Source: Blasia pusilla
Taxonomy: Eukaryota > Marchantiophyta > Marchantiopsida > Blasiales
Direction: 5' to 3'
Assembly: GCA_050084515.1 (NCBI GenBank)
Contig: CM114273.1
Location: 2,976,001-3,040,000 of the forward strand
Length of the DNA: 64,000 bases
The stretch's first letter is position 1. Each line of letters opens with the position of its first letter. This document shows, one piece after another, positions 22,413 to 33,013 of the stretch. The position numbers were made by a program, and so were the translations under genes. The notes below the pieces were generated by a model. That model had not been told where the DNA came from. It saw nothing but the letters and a program-made list of their open reading frames with translations, and made no database searches.

Positions 22413-24534
22413 TGCCATGGATGTGTGGTCACTATTGTAGAACATCTGAAACACCGAGCTATTCAGGGCAACATTTTCTTCTATCATGGTCACATTCCTA
22501 GTGTTAGGCCTAGCAAAGTACAGCAGAGATTTGAGCTTCAAGTCTCATAGCCCTATTTGGTCTCCTATACTAAAGTTCTATCACTTCATTTGTCCTAAAT
22601 ATTTCAAACTGTATGATTGCAGGATATGCTCAGTTGAGGATGCGTAGGCTGTCTGAGGATCATAATGGGATGGCCTATACGCTAGACAACTCTTCATCAA
22701 AGATTAAGAATAAGTTGGTTATTGACAGTCCAATTGAAGATAGGTTTCAAAAGAGGAGACGAGCATGGCCTATAAGAGTATCCCTTTTCCACTTGTAAAG
22801 CAGAATTGTTTTTTCATGACATCATTGAGAAAAACCTCAACTCAGATGAAATTTTAGAGATCACGTTCATAGTAAAGAAGAACAATCTTTGATACTGTCA
22901 AATTCCGAATTCACAAAGCACGTCCCATCGTTTCCTTAAGAAATGAAGTGTCTTGTGGGACTCCAACAATATATTGGCGAAAAATAATGCTTTGCCAATC
23001 ATTAAAAATAAGAAACTTACCATCAGGTTCAACAATCAAAACAATTTTCCTACAATCATACCGCAACAAGCACATTGCTCAATTTGGAGGAGTTGAAAAG
23101 GTTCAGTTCAGTACCTACATGGTCTCAGGATATCCTCCACATCTGTGTAGAATAAAGTACCCCTGCTCTAAACTTTATCTTCAGGTTCAACAATCAGTAC
23201 GAGAAAAAAAGAAATCTAAATACACGACTGAACGCACCTTAGTCAATGTAGACCAGTAGACTAACTATATCCTCTCCCGGATAAGAAAATCCTAGCACTC
23301 CATGCTTCAGTTCTTGCACACTACATGAATGGCTACACCAAACCTATGAATATGTCCTCACACTATACTGAGACCCACATGAACTGCGGCTCCTTATTGA
23401 AGTTTATGCAAGGAGGACTCGCACGAAGATCCGAGTGAAGGAAGGAAAAGGTCGTGAAGGAAAGGAAAGTCTTTGAAATGACTTTATTACGGACATAAGT
23501 CCATGGACATGTCCACGGATACATACCCACATTGTAATTTGGGGTTCCAATTCTAAATTTTTAGTTTCAAATCATTATATCTTAAATTAGACTTATTAGG
23601 AATGAATGCCGAATACTTGAAGAAAAATTTTTGAATCTGAAAACTCTAAATCCAAACAAACTATCAACTTGATCTTAATTTTCTTAAATTATGCCTACAA
23701 GAAAGTGTTGCCGATTCCTTTTGTAGGAAGGAATTAATATCAAGAATTATGATTTCTTGAATTTCAAACCCCTCATGAGTCAAATATGAGCAAGTATTAA
23801 AATGTAGATCTTATGAAACCTCTTGGATTGCTTCAACAACTGAGAAAAAAATGTAGATTTTGGAGAACTTCCTCACCAACATACGAAGCATATACAAATG
23901 CAAATTCCTATTCTCTACATATACATATAAAATTTCTCCAAGTTTCCAAGCTTTATATTTATCGTTTAAATTAATTACATTCTATCTTATAAGCTCTATT
24001 CTACTCACATAATTGTGCCTTGTTGGTTTAATGAGATTTCCAACTTTAGGTGGAAAGAATGGAAAGATCAAGAACCTGAATCCGGTGTCGTGTGCATACC
24101 CATCGCTACACAATCTACATCGCTATGACTTAACATCCATATAAACACGCACGATCCCATGTTAATTCATGGCGCTGCCCAATTTCTGATAGGGATTGAG
24201 TATGGGGGCGGGTTGCCCCATGCCGGTGCTTTCGGGAGCAGCATGTCGCTTGCTGATTTGCATTTTTACAGGTTTTACATTTGTGTTGGGAGGAATCAGC
24301 GCGGAAGCGCTGCCGAATGTTGGGTAGAAGAAAGAGACATTGGGCTTTACGACAGTCCTTGTCAGTTTTTACTGGAATTTTTGATTCCAAATATTTTTTG
24401 ATGCTGGCCTAAATCGTGAAGCTGTGCACGCTGTGCAACAAATAGTGCGCAATTTGGAGTTGCGATCAAAAAGTTATGGTCAATCTTGCAAAAATGCTAT
24501 TGCTAGGCGATTTTTAGGGTTAAATTGTGCAAAC

Positions 24535-24725
24535 CCTAAACCAGCCGCCACACCGGAGGCGGCCATTGCCGTCAGAGTCACCAACAATCTTCAACGGTCA
24601 GCTTTCACCGTCGATGGTCAACCGTCACCGTCACCATCGACGGTCAACCATAACCGTCATCGTTCATCCGTCACCATCAACGGTCAACCGTCACCGTCAA
24701 TGGTCCACCGTCCGTTTTCCACCCT
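24535..24725 (+). repeat. Degenerate short tandem repeat (CCGTCACCGTCAACGGT-like)
   Basis: A run of imperfect 6-mer and 12-mer repeats built from CCGTCA, CGGTCAAC and ACCGTC. Open frames across it are low-complexity and not genes. It lies upstream of the methyltransferase retroelement. Confidence 0.75.
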
Positions 24726-25726
24726 TGGTTGCCATTGCCGCCGTTACGGAGTGGAGGGTCTTCCACAACGTTCGTTGTTTCTTGGACTTGCGTCGCCATC
24801 ACGTATTTTGTTTTGGCCGCCACCATCATCAACCTATGATGGCATATGACCTCCTATTATAGTGTTTGAGTTTTGATTTCCTGCTGCTATGTTGTGATTG
24901 GTAGCCGATCAACGATGATCGGGTACCGTGCCATGACCCCCGTAGCCGCAACACGCCGCTGATTGTTGCGCCGTGCCGCTCGTGGCCGTACCCCACCATC
25001 TTGATCGCGGAGCCACTCCGGCATTGTGGAGCAGAGTGTGGGTTTATTGTTGATTGAGGAGGGTATGCCGCCGAGTGCCACATCCCATCATCGAGGGCCG
25101 TGCCGTTCGTAGCCGTTCCGTGGTGCTTGCAATGCCGCACCGTTCCGCTGGAACTGCACCGTCAATCGAGGAGTTTTGAGCAACGTCAGTACGGGAGGAG
25201 TATGACTTGCTGATTGGAGGAGTTATATCCACGATCGAGTTGGGATCGAGATTCGCAGTTGCTGAGAAGCGACATCGACATGTGTTCAGGTTACCCATTC
25301 TGGTCCTTTACCCTGCCCGTGTGAGGGATTCTGGGATTTGGGTAGTTTATTTGGGGATATTGGGTGTGTGGATGCTGAGAGCATCATTTATGTATGTGCT
25401 TTAGGGGACATAGACCTGTGTGGGATGTCCGAAGTTGAGGGTAGGTTGTCGATGAGATGATAGCCTGGTCGATTTGCCGCACCACGCCGCTTATTGCCGT
25501 ACGTTACATGTCTCGGGGAGGGAGAGTGTAGATCGAGTGCCGCATGTTTGGGATGAGTGATTGAGGGATTACTCGCGAGGCAAGAGTGATCGGGTGAGAA
25601 GGGCACGAGGGTCATCACGGCGTTTGTTCGGGACTTTGAAAGGCGAGGTGGTGAACCTGAGAGTAGCTCTAGAGGTTTTATGCGAACTAGCGTGAGGTTC
25701 CGAGGGTCTTCACTTCAGGGACCACC
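24726..25726 (+). other. Region 5' of the methyltransferase retroelement gag; no LTR recognised
   Basis: This kilobase should contain the 5' LTR, primer binding site and leader of the element whose gag begins near 25727-25831. I find no sequence matching the 3' LTR at 33014-33660 and no TGGTATCAGAGC-type primer site. Either the 5' LTR was lost by truncation or recombination, or it has diverged beyond recognition by eye. Local sequence is rich in GCCG-type trinucleotides. No gene is supported. Confidence 0.5.
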
Positions 25727-26733
25727 TTGACCTCCTTCTGTGTCATCTTCAGACAAGGGGAGGGTGTAGAGGAATTTGTGAGCACATCACCACACATTGT
25801 GAATGGTCCTACCAGTTGGGGGTACGAGATGGACAATCGGGGTAGAGGACCGCGTAGGTTTTCAGGTGCAGTAGGTACGATTGAGTTGCACGATTTCATA
25901 GCAGAGTTTAGGAGTTGGTGCGACTCCTAGCGGGCCAGGAACTCTAGATGGAACGGTATGTTCCAGCATTTAGAGGGGGCACCCATGGACGATTACCATG
26001 AGTTTTCCCACAGACATGCCCAGGAGATTGAGGCATGGCGACTCTACTACGACCCACACTATGTGTCATGGACGGAGCCGTTCCCATATGAGGAGGAGGA
26101 GTCAGGAGAGGCTACTTCCTCTTCCACTAGTGATGTTTTAGGAGGGGTCACTCACATTGGAACAGTTGCACCGTCTAGTCGGGTTCGTCCTAGGTTCAAT
26201 CGCGTGGTTGAGTTCTTTGCTGAGTTGAGGGCGAGCTACCAAGGGGTACGGACGGAAAAGTTGCGGAGCATCCACAACTTCCAGAGGCGCCTGGGTGAGA
26301 GTTTACGTGAGGCTTACACTCGCTTGCGCCGGTTGATCAACGTCACTCAGGGGATGATAGAGGCTCAGGCTATCCAGTCATGCAGACCCTGCGGCCACGG
26401 GTGCGGGAGGGGGTGCTTCTTATGAACACCTCCCCTACGTTGAGAGATGTTTTTAGGACCGCCGAGAACATTGAGCACAACATGGCGGAGGAGAGCGTAG
26501 CCACCATGGGTTCTGGGCGAGAGCAGTCGCGATTGGCTGCACCACCTGTGTAGCAACGTGGACTCGGAGATAGGTCAACTGCGGCACCACGAGCTCAGGG
26601 AGGATACCGAGAGCCCGTGGCACAGAGACCTGCGCCTTCATATGCGGCTCAACAGCAGCCGCCTACTATTACTTGTTGGTCATATGGTGGAGCCCATCAT
26701 CAGCGCCATTGCACTTGTTAGGGTCATGGACGT
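25727..26733 (+). pseudogene. gag, methyltransferase retroelement
   Basis: Gag reading starts near 25727 or 25831 (MDNRGRGPRRFSG) and runs HDFIAEFRSWCDS, a TAG stop at 25928, then in the same frame FQHLEGAPMDDYHEF, EIEAWRLYYDP, VVEFFAELRASYQG and FQRRLGESLREAYTRLRR, typical of the capsid region of plant Ty3 gag. A deletion of about 16-22 bp near 26376 (intact in the copy at 2290-2340) shifts the frame. Reading then continues VREGVLLMNTSPTLRDVF, a TAG at about 26550 and a degenerate CCHC knuckle from 26674, where Cys became Tyr, then another TAG (about 26728). Confidence 0.82.
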
Positions 26734-29010
26734 ATGCCTCAGCATGGAGGAAGAGATGGTGTTGCACCAGGAGGTTATCAATGTGACTACTGGCAGAGGT
26801 ATGGTCATACACGCGCCAAGTGTTTCAGTTTACATCCTGAGTTACGTTCGGACCAAGGGCCAGAGAGGGCACCAGAGCGAGTAGCTGGTCCGGGTGGGCC
26901 TAGAGATCGTGCATCAGGTGGTCCTGTTGGGGGACGAGGAGCTGGAGCTGCCCGACAGGGTGGTGGAGCTGGCCGTGGAGGAGGTAGAGTACCACCACCT
27001 AGACGCGCCGAGGGAGACGCCGGACGCGAGGACGGGATGGCTACTCAGATAGAGCAGCTACAAGAGCAGATTGCCACTATGGCATTGAGGTTACCCGATG
27101 CCGGATCCGTGGCATCGACATCATATGGAGCAGCTAGAGATCAGGAGGATCCTGGTTGGATGTGCGGGGTTGCCCAGATGGAGGCTGCCGCAGTTGTGAC
27201 GTGTGGAGCAACCGTTGAGTTGGATCCACAGCGAGGGGAAGCTAGAAAACAGACTAGGCTTCCTCAGTCTTTCACGTTGTCCAAAGCAATGAGGACCCCA
27301 TCGATGGGTCCTCATCAAAGTTCCTTGAGAGTTGGTGATGTTGTTGGTGTGCAGGCACGGAGGACGATGGGAGAAGCGAGTGCGACGACTCCTATTGTTG
27401 ATGCTCAAGAGGGGCATGTGTCGAGCACATTGTTGGGGGCGGCCACCGTTGTGTACCGCACTCCTTTATTTTCTGCTTCCGATGTTATGACGTTAGGGGG
27501 TACGCCCGCCGAGGCTTTTCGGCTGGCCGCGTCGCTATGTGAGCGCGGAACTGGAGTTCCTGCCTCACGTTTACAGGTGATGGACCTGCCCTTGGAGCGG
27601 ACGCTCAGACCGTCCACGTCAGATTCATGGCAGGCTGCAGCTGCTAGAATGGCGGAGATGCCCGCTAGACCCGCGATAGAGCGTGCCATGGCTTCTCCTG
27701 GTGTTGTGTTGCTGGATTACCAAGGAGAGGTCCTCCAATTGGTGAGTCCTAGAGGTATAGCTTTTAGTCCGCAGCGCGTCTTATTGGATTCAGGAGCGCA
27801 ACCCCTGATGTTGGGGAAAGCGTCATTCAGAGGATTGGGCTTGACGCGAGCCGATGTGGAGCGTTGTCCATTCCGGATACAGACATCCTTGGGTGGAGCA
27901 AGTACCACAAAGTATATCACCCGACAGGAGGTCGTGGTGAGGATTCGCTCGGGACATCCTACTGATGAGTCTGTGTTGCGCGCCAAGGCGATAGTGACTG
28001 ATGCAGAGTCCTATGACGTTTTGGTTGGTGGAGCAGTGTTATACCCGATGGGGTTTTCCTTGGATTATTGGGAGGAATCAGCGTCCTACAGACCAGGATG
28101 GCAGTCAGGTGATGGGCGCCTTAGCTCATTACCCGTTCGATTCATAGGTGCAGCGATCGAGCAACGGCCAGGAGAGATGGCGACCTTAGCAGCATTTAGC
28201 AGTGCCATCACTTGGCCTAGTGATTTGATTGAGGGACATGTCCATGCAGAGGATACTCCCATTCCTCATATTTCTATGGAGAGGAGTGTTATGGTAGGTG
28301 TATCATTCCGTGGAGGAGAGGTGCCCAGGTGGGGCTCGATTGAGGAGCTTCGACGATCGGCAGATGAGCACGTGCAGACTGCGTGGAGCAAGACGTTTGC
28401 ACCGGAGCGTGATGGGTCTGAGGAACCCAAGGTAGCAGGGAGTGCTACAATGACACCCTTGGATACCACACTCATTGTGTGGTGTACCCCGGAGGAGGGT
28501 ATTCGAGTGTTAGATCTCTTTGGAGAGATTAGCACCGGGTTAGCTGTTGTTTTGCAGGGAGGAGTGCGAGTACAACAATACCTGTATGTGGAGAGTGATA
28601 ATGTTGCGAGGCGCGTCTCACTACGACATGTGGTGCAATTACGCCTACGTTTTCCCGACTTATTGTGTGCGTCTGCAGTACAGGGATATCAGAGTTCCCT
28701 ACCAAGGGATATTTCGTTGTTGGGGGCGCTGGACTTAGAGCGGGTAGGGACCATTGATTTGGTCATTGCCGATTGGCCATGTCAGGGCCAATCGAGTGCT
28801 GGACGAGGCAGCGGGTTGGCTGACACTCAGTCCAGGTTGTTTTGGGAGATGTTGAGGGTCTTACGGCAGTTGCAGAGCACCAGTTTCGTTCTCCAGCCTA
28901 CATTCTGGAGAATGTGCCGACTCCAGGTCACGGGTGGTGACGAGTGCTCATCAGGTGCGTGCCTGGATTGGCCCAGCAGTGTTCTAGGATGCGGCGAGTG
29001 TAGGTTCTAG
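26734..29010 (+). CDS. Protease plus N-terminal half of a cytosine-C5 DNA methyltransferase (758 codons)
   Basis: The longest open frame of the element. Residues 17-30 are a second, decayed zinc knuckle (CDYWQRYGHTRAKC). Residues 45-105 are Gly/Arg/Pro-rich. Residues 350-355 (LLDSGA) mark an aspartic protease followed by the expected LGLTRADV...GGAST core. Residues about 588-715 are the first half of a C5 methyltransferase: motif I VLDLFGEISTGL (Asp 594; SAM binding, with Glu replacing the usual second Gly), YLYVESDNVARR (motif II), and motif IV DLVIADWPCQGQSSAGRG with catalytic Cys 683, then LFWEMLRVL. After residue about 714 the true frame shifts, and the last 40 residues are out of frame. 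The family transfers a methyl group from SAM to carbon 5 of cytosine. Placement between protease and RT implies release from the polyprotein. Confidence 0.88.
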   Translation: MPQHGGRDGVAPGGYQCDYWQRYGHTRAKCFSLHPELRSDQGPERAPERVAGPGGPRDRASGGPVGGRGAGAARQGGGAGRGGGRVPPPRRAEGDAGREDGMATQIEQLQEQIATMALRLPDAGSVASTSYGAARDQEDPGWMCGVAQMEAAAVVTCGATVELDPQRGEARKQTRLPQSFTLSKAMRTPSMGPHQSSLRVGDVVGVQARRTMGEASATTPIVDAQEGHVSSTLLGAATVVYRTPLFSASDVMTLGGTPAEAFRLAASLCERGTGVPASRLQVMDLPLERTLRPSTSDSWQAAAARMAEMPARPAIERAMASPGVVLLDYQGEVLQLVSPRGIAFSPQRVLLDSGAQPLMLGKASFRGLGLTRADVERCPFRIQTSLGGASTTKYITRQEVVVRIRSGHPTDESVLRAKAIVTDAESYDVLVGGAVLYPMGFSLDYWEESASYRPGWQSGDGRLSSLPVRFIGAAIEQRPGEMATLAAFSSAITWPSDLIEGHVHAEDTPIPHISMERSVMVGVSFRGGEVPRWGSIEELRRSADEHVQTAWSKTFAPERDGSEEPKVAGSATMTPLDTTLIVWCTPEEGIRVLDLFGEISTGLAVVLQGGVRVQQYLYVESDNVARRVSLRHVVQLRLRFPDLLCASAVQGYQSSLPRDISLLGALDLERVGTIDLVIADWPCQGQSSAGRGSGLADTQSRLFWEMLRVLRQLQSTSFVLQPTFWRMCRLQVTGGDECSSGACLDWPSSVLGCGECRF

Positions 29011-29605
29011 AGCCCATTGCCCGCGTCTATGGTGGACCAACTTGGTGCCCCATGCAGTGTTACGGAGGGCGTATGCGAGAGTGGAGCGCCCCTCCCATTT
29101 GTTAGTGGATTCCATTCTGGATCCAGGTCGTCGATCACAGGCAGTGAGGCACGATGATCGACCACCGTTGACTATGGTGAACAGGGTATGCAGGTCGCGG
29201 GCAGCCTTGCCCACGTTTGTGAGTTTTCCTGCTTCCTATGCATACAAGGAGGCCAGTCCTAGCTTGGTTTGGGATGACCAAGTTCAGCGGTTGGTAGAGC
29301 CCAACGCCGACAAGAGAGAGCGAGCGATGAGATTTCCCACAGGAGTGATAGCAGTATCGTCTATGTTACAGGCATCACGACGCCATGTCTTGGGTCAGGC
29401 GATGGACCTGAACTGCTTGACATGGATCCTCAGCTTGGGAGTGGCTGAGCATCGTCGTATGAGATCGCGACAAGTCACAGCGGTTGCGTTGGTGAGCCCC
29501 ATGCCTACCAAGACGGTGGAGGCAGTGGCTGGGGCGAGACCTGAGGAGATCGGGAGAGACACCCTTGGACTTCTTGGGATGTTTTGCAGATACGCAAGGA
29601 AATGA
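28875..29605 (+). pseudogene. C-terminal half of the cytosine-C5 DNA methyltransferase (frameshifted)
   Basis: Motif VI (YILENVP, ENV at 28908-28916) lies in the second frame. The third frame then gives a PAVF-stop-DAASVGSRAH segment (TAG at 28985) and motif VIII-like PRLWWTNL (29021-29044), then ILDPGRR, LPTFVSFPASYAYKEA and motifs IX-X: RERAMRFPTG (29315-29344) and LGQAMDLNCLTWI (29389-29427). The order I-IV-VI-VIII-IX-X is canonical. The ENV-P and DA..V...HR.R..W.N patterns recall DNMT3/DRM-type eukaryotic enzymes more than the MET1 type, though I cannot build a tree. The target-recognition region between VIII and IX is short (about 150 bp). Likely decay: Gly to Arg in GFPTG and Arg to Cys before PRLWW. 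Confidence 0.85.
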
Positions 29606-29760
29606 TAGCCACAACATCGAGCGTGGTTTTGAGCACTCCACGTGGAGGAGATCAGAGTTTGTAGTTGGCTGCAGGAGAGCGGCCGAGTGTTGTCGTTCGA
29701 GATGGGGTTGCACCATAGCAACCATCGATACACGCGCCGGAGAGTCCTACCGTAGTCACG

Positions 29761-30756
29761 ATGGAGACTTGGGAGCCACATATGGGCCCTAAGTTGACAC
29801 GAGGACACCGGCGCCGAATACATCAGTTCCTCAGGAGTTATAGGAGCTGCTTTGTGTTTAGCATGGAGGATTTGGGTATGCTGAAGGGACCGGGGATCCA
29901 CATTAAGTTGTCAAGTGATACGCCGATCATCCGACGACCCTACAGGTAGAGTGATATGGAGAGGGCTCTGATTCAGAGTAGGAGCCAGGACTTGGTCAGA
30001 GCAGGACTAGTGGAGATGTCGCATGGGGAGTATGCATTTGCCGCTGTCATGCCCGCCAAGAAGGATGGGCATGGCAACTGGACAGATAGGAGGATGTGTG
30101 GGGATTACCAACCTATCAATCGGCAGACGAAGGCCGATAGGTGTGCCATGCCCACCCTTGAGGAGATCTTTGATGCGATTGGTCACACAAAGATCTTCAG
30201 TTCATTGGATTTACAAGCCGGATACCATCAGCTGCCTATCAGATTGGAGGACAAGCAGAAGACCGCATTTTGGGGTATCGATCCGCACGGGAAGGATTGT
30301 TTGTACCAGTGGCGGTTCTTACCATTTGGGTTAAAGAACGCCCCGGCTGAGTTTCAGAGGGTCATGGATACGATCTTGGCTGGTCTGGATTTTGCTAGGT
30401 GTTATATTGATGACATGGTAGTTTTTAGCGCCACAGTCGTGGAGCATGAGCGACATCTAGAGGAGGTGTTTTGACGATTGCAATTACATGGGCTGAAGCT
30501 ACATCCAAGCAAGTGCAAGTTCTTCTACGACCAGATTGAGTACTTGGGTCATACGATATATCTAGGGGGCCTTGGTGTTCAGCAAACGAAGGTAGAGGCT
30601 ATCTCACGCATTCCACGCCCTACATATGTGAGCCGGGTTCGCGCATTCATGGGATTGGCGAACTTATATCGACGATACGTCAAGGGATTTAGTTCGATTG
30701 CAAAGCCATTGACCTTGCTCACCAAGGTGGATCACGAGTGGTATTGGGGGGAATGA
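29761..30756 (+). pseudogene. Reverse transcriptase, methyltransferase retroelement
   Basis: After an N-terminal extension (CFVFSMEDLGMLKGP, IIRRPYR, TAG at 29947), the frame carries ERALIQSRSQDLVRAGLVE, VMPAKKDGHGNW, RMCGDYQPINRQTKADR, LDLQAGYHQLPI, KTAFWGID, FLPFGLKNAPAEF and the active site YIDDMVVF (30403-30426). A TGA (30472) interrupts it; the same frame continues HGLKLHPSKCKFFYDQIEYLGH, RAFMGLANLYRRYVKGFSSIAKPLT, to a frameshift near 30750. The catalytic aspartates are intact. The RT is closest to Ty3/Gypsy-type enzymes but distinct from families A and B, whose equivalents read VFLDDIL and [11 protein letters not shown]. Confidence 0.9.
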
Positions 30757-31574
30757 GCAAGAGCGAGCATTTTCAGTTGCTCAAGGACACGTTGACGTCT
30801 ACGCCCATCTTGAGGAGACCAATCAGGGGGCTTCCTTTCCAGTTGCACACAGATTGGAGCATGTTGGGGCTTGGAGCGGTGCTCACCCAACATGATGATG
30901 AGGGTATAGAGTTCGTCGTGGCTTACGCTAGCCGCTCGAATAACGCTGCAGAGACAAAGTACAACTCGTATGAGGGTGAGTGCTTGGCTACAGTGTGGGT
31001 TGTCGCGCATTTCAGGTGTTACTTATTCGGCAACCCCTTTACCATCATCACTGATCATCAACCACTTCAGTGGTTGATGGAGTCCGACAAGCTTACAGGG
31101 AAGCTTGCGAGATGGGCTCTGTTGTTGCAGGAGTATGATTTTCATGTGGTACATAGACCTGGGACGCTCGACCAAGATGCAGATGGGTTGAGTCGTAACC
31201 CATGCCCGAGTCAGCAAGATGCGACTGGAGTTCGATGGCATGGAGAGAGTGATGAGGAGTTGGTGCCAGGATGGCATGCGTCAGCCTATTTAGGCATGTT
31301 GGCTATGAAGAGCCACAGTGTGGAGACTTCGATGGCGAGGTCTAATGGAGAGTCCTTGGATCCCGAGGCCAGTGAGGAGACGACAGGAGGCCGAGATATT
31401 CATGATGATGGAGTAGTCTTGGAGTACCTTCGTACTGGCAGCGTTGCAAGCAGTGTGGGTGCTAGAGAGCGAGATCGGATCCTACAGCGGGCCAAACGGT
31501 TCCGTTGGGAGGGGACACATGTTTTGAGGGTTTGGGAGGATGGTAGAGTACGCGTAGTGCCACATCCTTCATAG
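30738..31574 (+). CDS. RNase H and linker to integrase, methyltransferase retroelement
   Basis: The open frame begins in the RT-RNase H connection (LKDTLTSTPILRRP) and includes the RNase H core: FQLHTDWSMLGLGAVL (first Asp), YEGECLATVWVVAHFRCY (Glu), FTIITDHQPLQWLM (Asp) and HRPGTLDQDADGLSRNP (last Asp region). All four acidic catalytic positions are present. RNase H removes the RNA strand during cDNA synthesis. The second half (about residues 165-278) is an acidic linker without a recognised domain, ending in a TAG (31572) just before the integrase zinc module, which continues in the same frame. Confidence 0.88.
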   Translation: MVLGGMSKSEHFQLLKDTLTSTPILRRPIRGLPFQLHTDWSMLGLGAVLTQHDDEGIEFVVAYASRSNNAAETKYNSYEGECLATVWVVAHFRCYLFGNPFTIITDHQPLQWLMESDKLTGKLARWALLLQEYDFHVVHRPGTLDQDADGLSRNPCPSQQDATGVRWHGESDEELVPGWHASAYLGMLAMKSHSVETSMARSNGESLDPEASEETTGGRDIHDDGVVLEYLRTGSVASSVGARERDRILQRAKRFRWEGTHVLRVWEDGRVRVVPHPS

Positions 31575-32700
31575 AGACTACGACTAGTCCAGCATGCCCA
31601 CGAGGAGTTGGGTCACTTTGGGGTGAAGAGGACGTACAGCTTGCTCCAGGTTCAGTATTTATGGCGAGGCATGCAGACTGACGTTCAACAGTTTGTTGCC
31701 AGGTGCATGGTTTGTGATCGGGTCCGAGCATCATTCAATGCTCCTACTCCATAGTTGCATCTATTACCGATCATGGGCTTAGGGTATAGATGGAGTTTGG
31801 ATTTTGCAGGACGTTTGTCTTTGACGGAGCGTCACAATCGTTATGTGTTGGTGATGGTCGAGCACTTCTTGAAGTGGATCGAGTTGGTTGCATTGCCTGA
31901 CAAAGCGAGTGAGGGAGTAGCTTATGCCTTCCTTGACAGAGTGCTCAGTCATTATGGCGCACCAGCTAAGGTGTTGACAGACCAGGGTACCGAGTTTCGC
32001 GGTAAGTTCTAGGCCTTGTGTGATCAAGGTGCTGATCGACCACCGCACGACTTCGCGAGATCATCCCAAGGTGGATGGATTAGCGGAGAGAGTTGTGCAG
32101 ACCATGAAGAGAGGTTTACGCAAGTATGGCTTGCAGAGAGGGCACCTAGGAGATTGGGACCTCTTGTTGCCATGGTTGGCGATGGGATACAGATTCAGCA
32201 GGCAGACATCCTTAGCGTCTTTTTCACCGTACTTGCTACTTTATGGCCGAGAGCCAAATTTACCTGGGGCCATTCATCGAGATGCTGGTGAGGTGCTGGA
32301 CCTTGATGACCCAGATATATGGGTGCGAGCATGTTCTCAGAGGGCTTAGTTGTTTCGGAGAGTGATGCCCATGGCAGTCGAGAACTTGGCAATTGCGCAG
32401 CATTGAGATACGTTGAGGTATGCGACTATGCAGGGTGATGGTTATTGACCAACTATCCGAAGGTTTCATCAGGGAGATTATGTCTACTTGCAGCACAGGG
32501 CACCGAGGACGTTGGATGTGACTACAAGACGCACTATCTTGAGAGTGCATGATGTTTTGCCATCCGGTGTTCTCTTGTTGGAGGGACGCGATGGTATGGT
32601 ATGGAAGGACCATGTGCGTAATTGTACACCATGTCACCTTCCTAACATTGATGGTATAGTGGATCCGAGCTTAGCAGTAGTTCCTGCAGGCTTGCGTTGA
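31575..32700 (+). pseudogene. Integrase, methyltransferase retroelement
   Basis: The zinc module reads AHEELGHFGVKRTY and FVARCMVCDRV (HHCC). After a TAG (31752) the core follows: SLDFAGRL (first Asp), VLTDQGTEFRG (second Asp). A TAG (32010) and a frameshift come next, then HPKVDGLAERVVQTMK (catalytic Glu), LLLPWLAMGYRFS and LLLYGREPNLP. The C-terminal part is broken by TAG (about 32347), TGA (about 32404) and TGA (about 32446), then reads FHQGDYVYLQHRAP, VLPSGVLLLEGRDG and WKDHVRNCTPCHLPN. The catalytic triad is conserved; only stops and one frameshift disable it. The frame leads directly into the PHD finger. Confidence 0.87.
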
Positions 32701-32826
32701 ATGTTGTGTGGTGCGGCCACGATGCTAGTCTATGATGGTTGTTCGAGAGGTTGGCATATGGCATGTCTTACGCCACCTCTCACTAGGGTTCCTCGGGGAC
32801 GATGGATGTGTCCTAGATGTACATAG
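32698..32826 (+). pseudogene. PHD finger at the C-terminal end of the integrase
   Basis: In the same frame as the end of integrase, after a TGA at 32698-32700, the sequence reads MLCGAATMLVYDGC, GWHMACLTPPL and VPRGRWMCPRC, ending at TAG 32824. This is the PHD (C4HC3) pattern: DGC, GWH, C, PPL, VP.G.W.CP.C. Two zinc ligands are lost: the first Cys is at the TGA position and the third is Tyr (TAT for TGT). PHD fingers bind histone H3 tails, so it may have played the targeting part the chromodomain plays in families A and B. That role is inference; the domain match is direct. Confidence 0.82.
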
Positions 32827-33013
32827 AGGAGATACTAGGAAGGTTTCGATCCTGACTTTTTCTCTGACATGGATGACAGGAAGACGACTAACGATGGGCC
32901 CACATGAGCACCCGACCTTCTTGCTCTTAGCGTCTGAGAGATGTATGTCATGATAGGTAGGGATAGATGACTATCTGGAGTTAGAGGGACCTAACCACCA
33001 GCTAGGGGGGCGA

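Larger units (their letters stand above)
20541..24400. other. Intergenic region downstream of Roco
   Basis: No supported gene. It holds a short direct duplication after the stop (CTGTGGCCTCGTTC at about 20577 and 20631), a perfect 15-bp hairpin (21071-21104), the strong inverted repeat at 22173-22412 and AT-rich sequence (23560-24060). A block at about 22483-22650 resembles 38485-38690 at the translated level, sharing a TFL...SFK...DC..CS pattern, but has a stop in frame. It may be a remnant of an unrecognised gene. Confidence 0.6.

Noticed and set aside
24130-24401. Small genes on both strands near 24.2 kb
   Set aside because: 80-86 codons each, overlapping antisense, no recognisable motif.
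28850-29050. Programmed frameshifting inside the methyltransferase
   Set aside because: Two shifts in different directions, no slippery sequence, and an additional stop between them. Simple mutation is more likely in a copy with a dozen other lesions.
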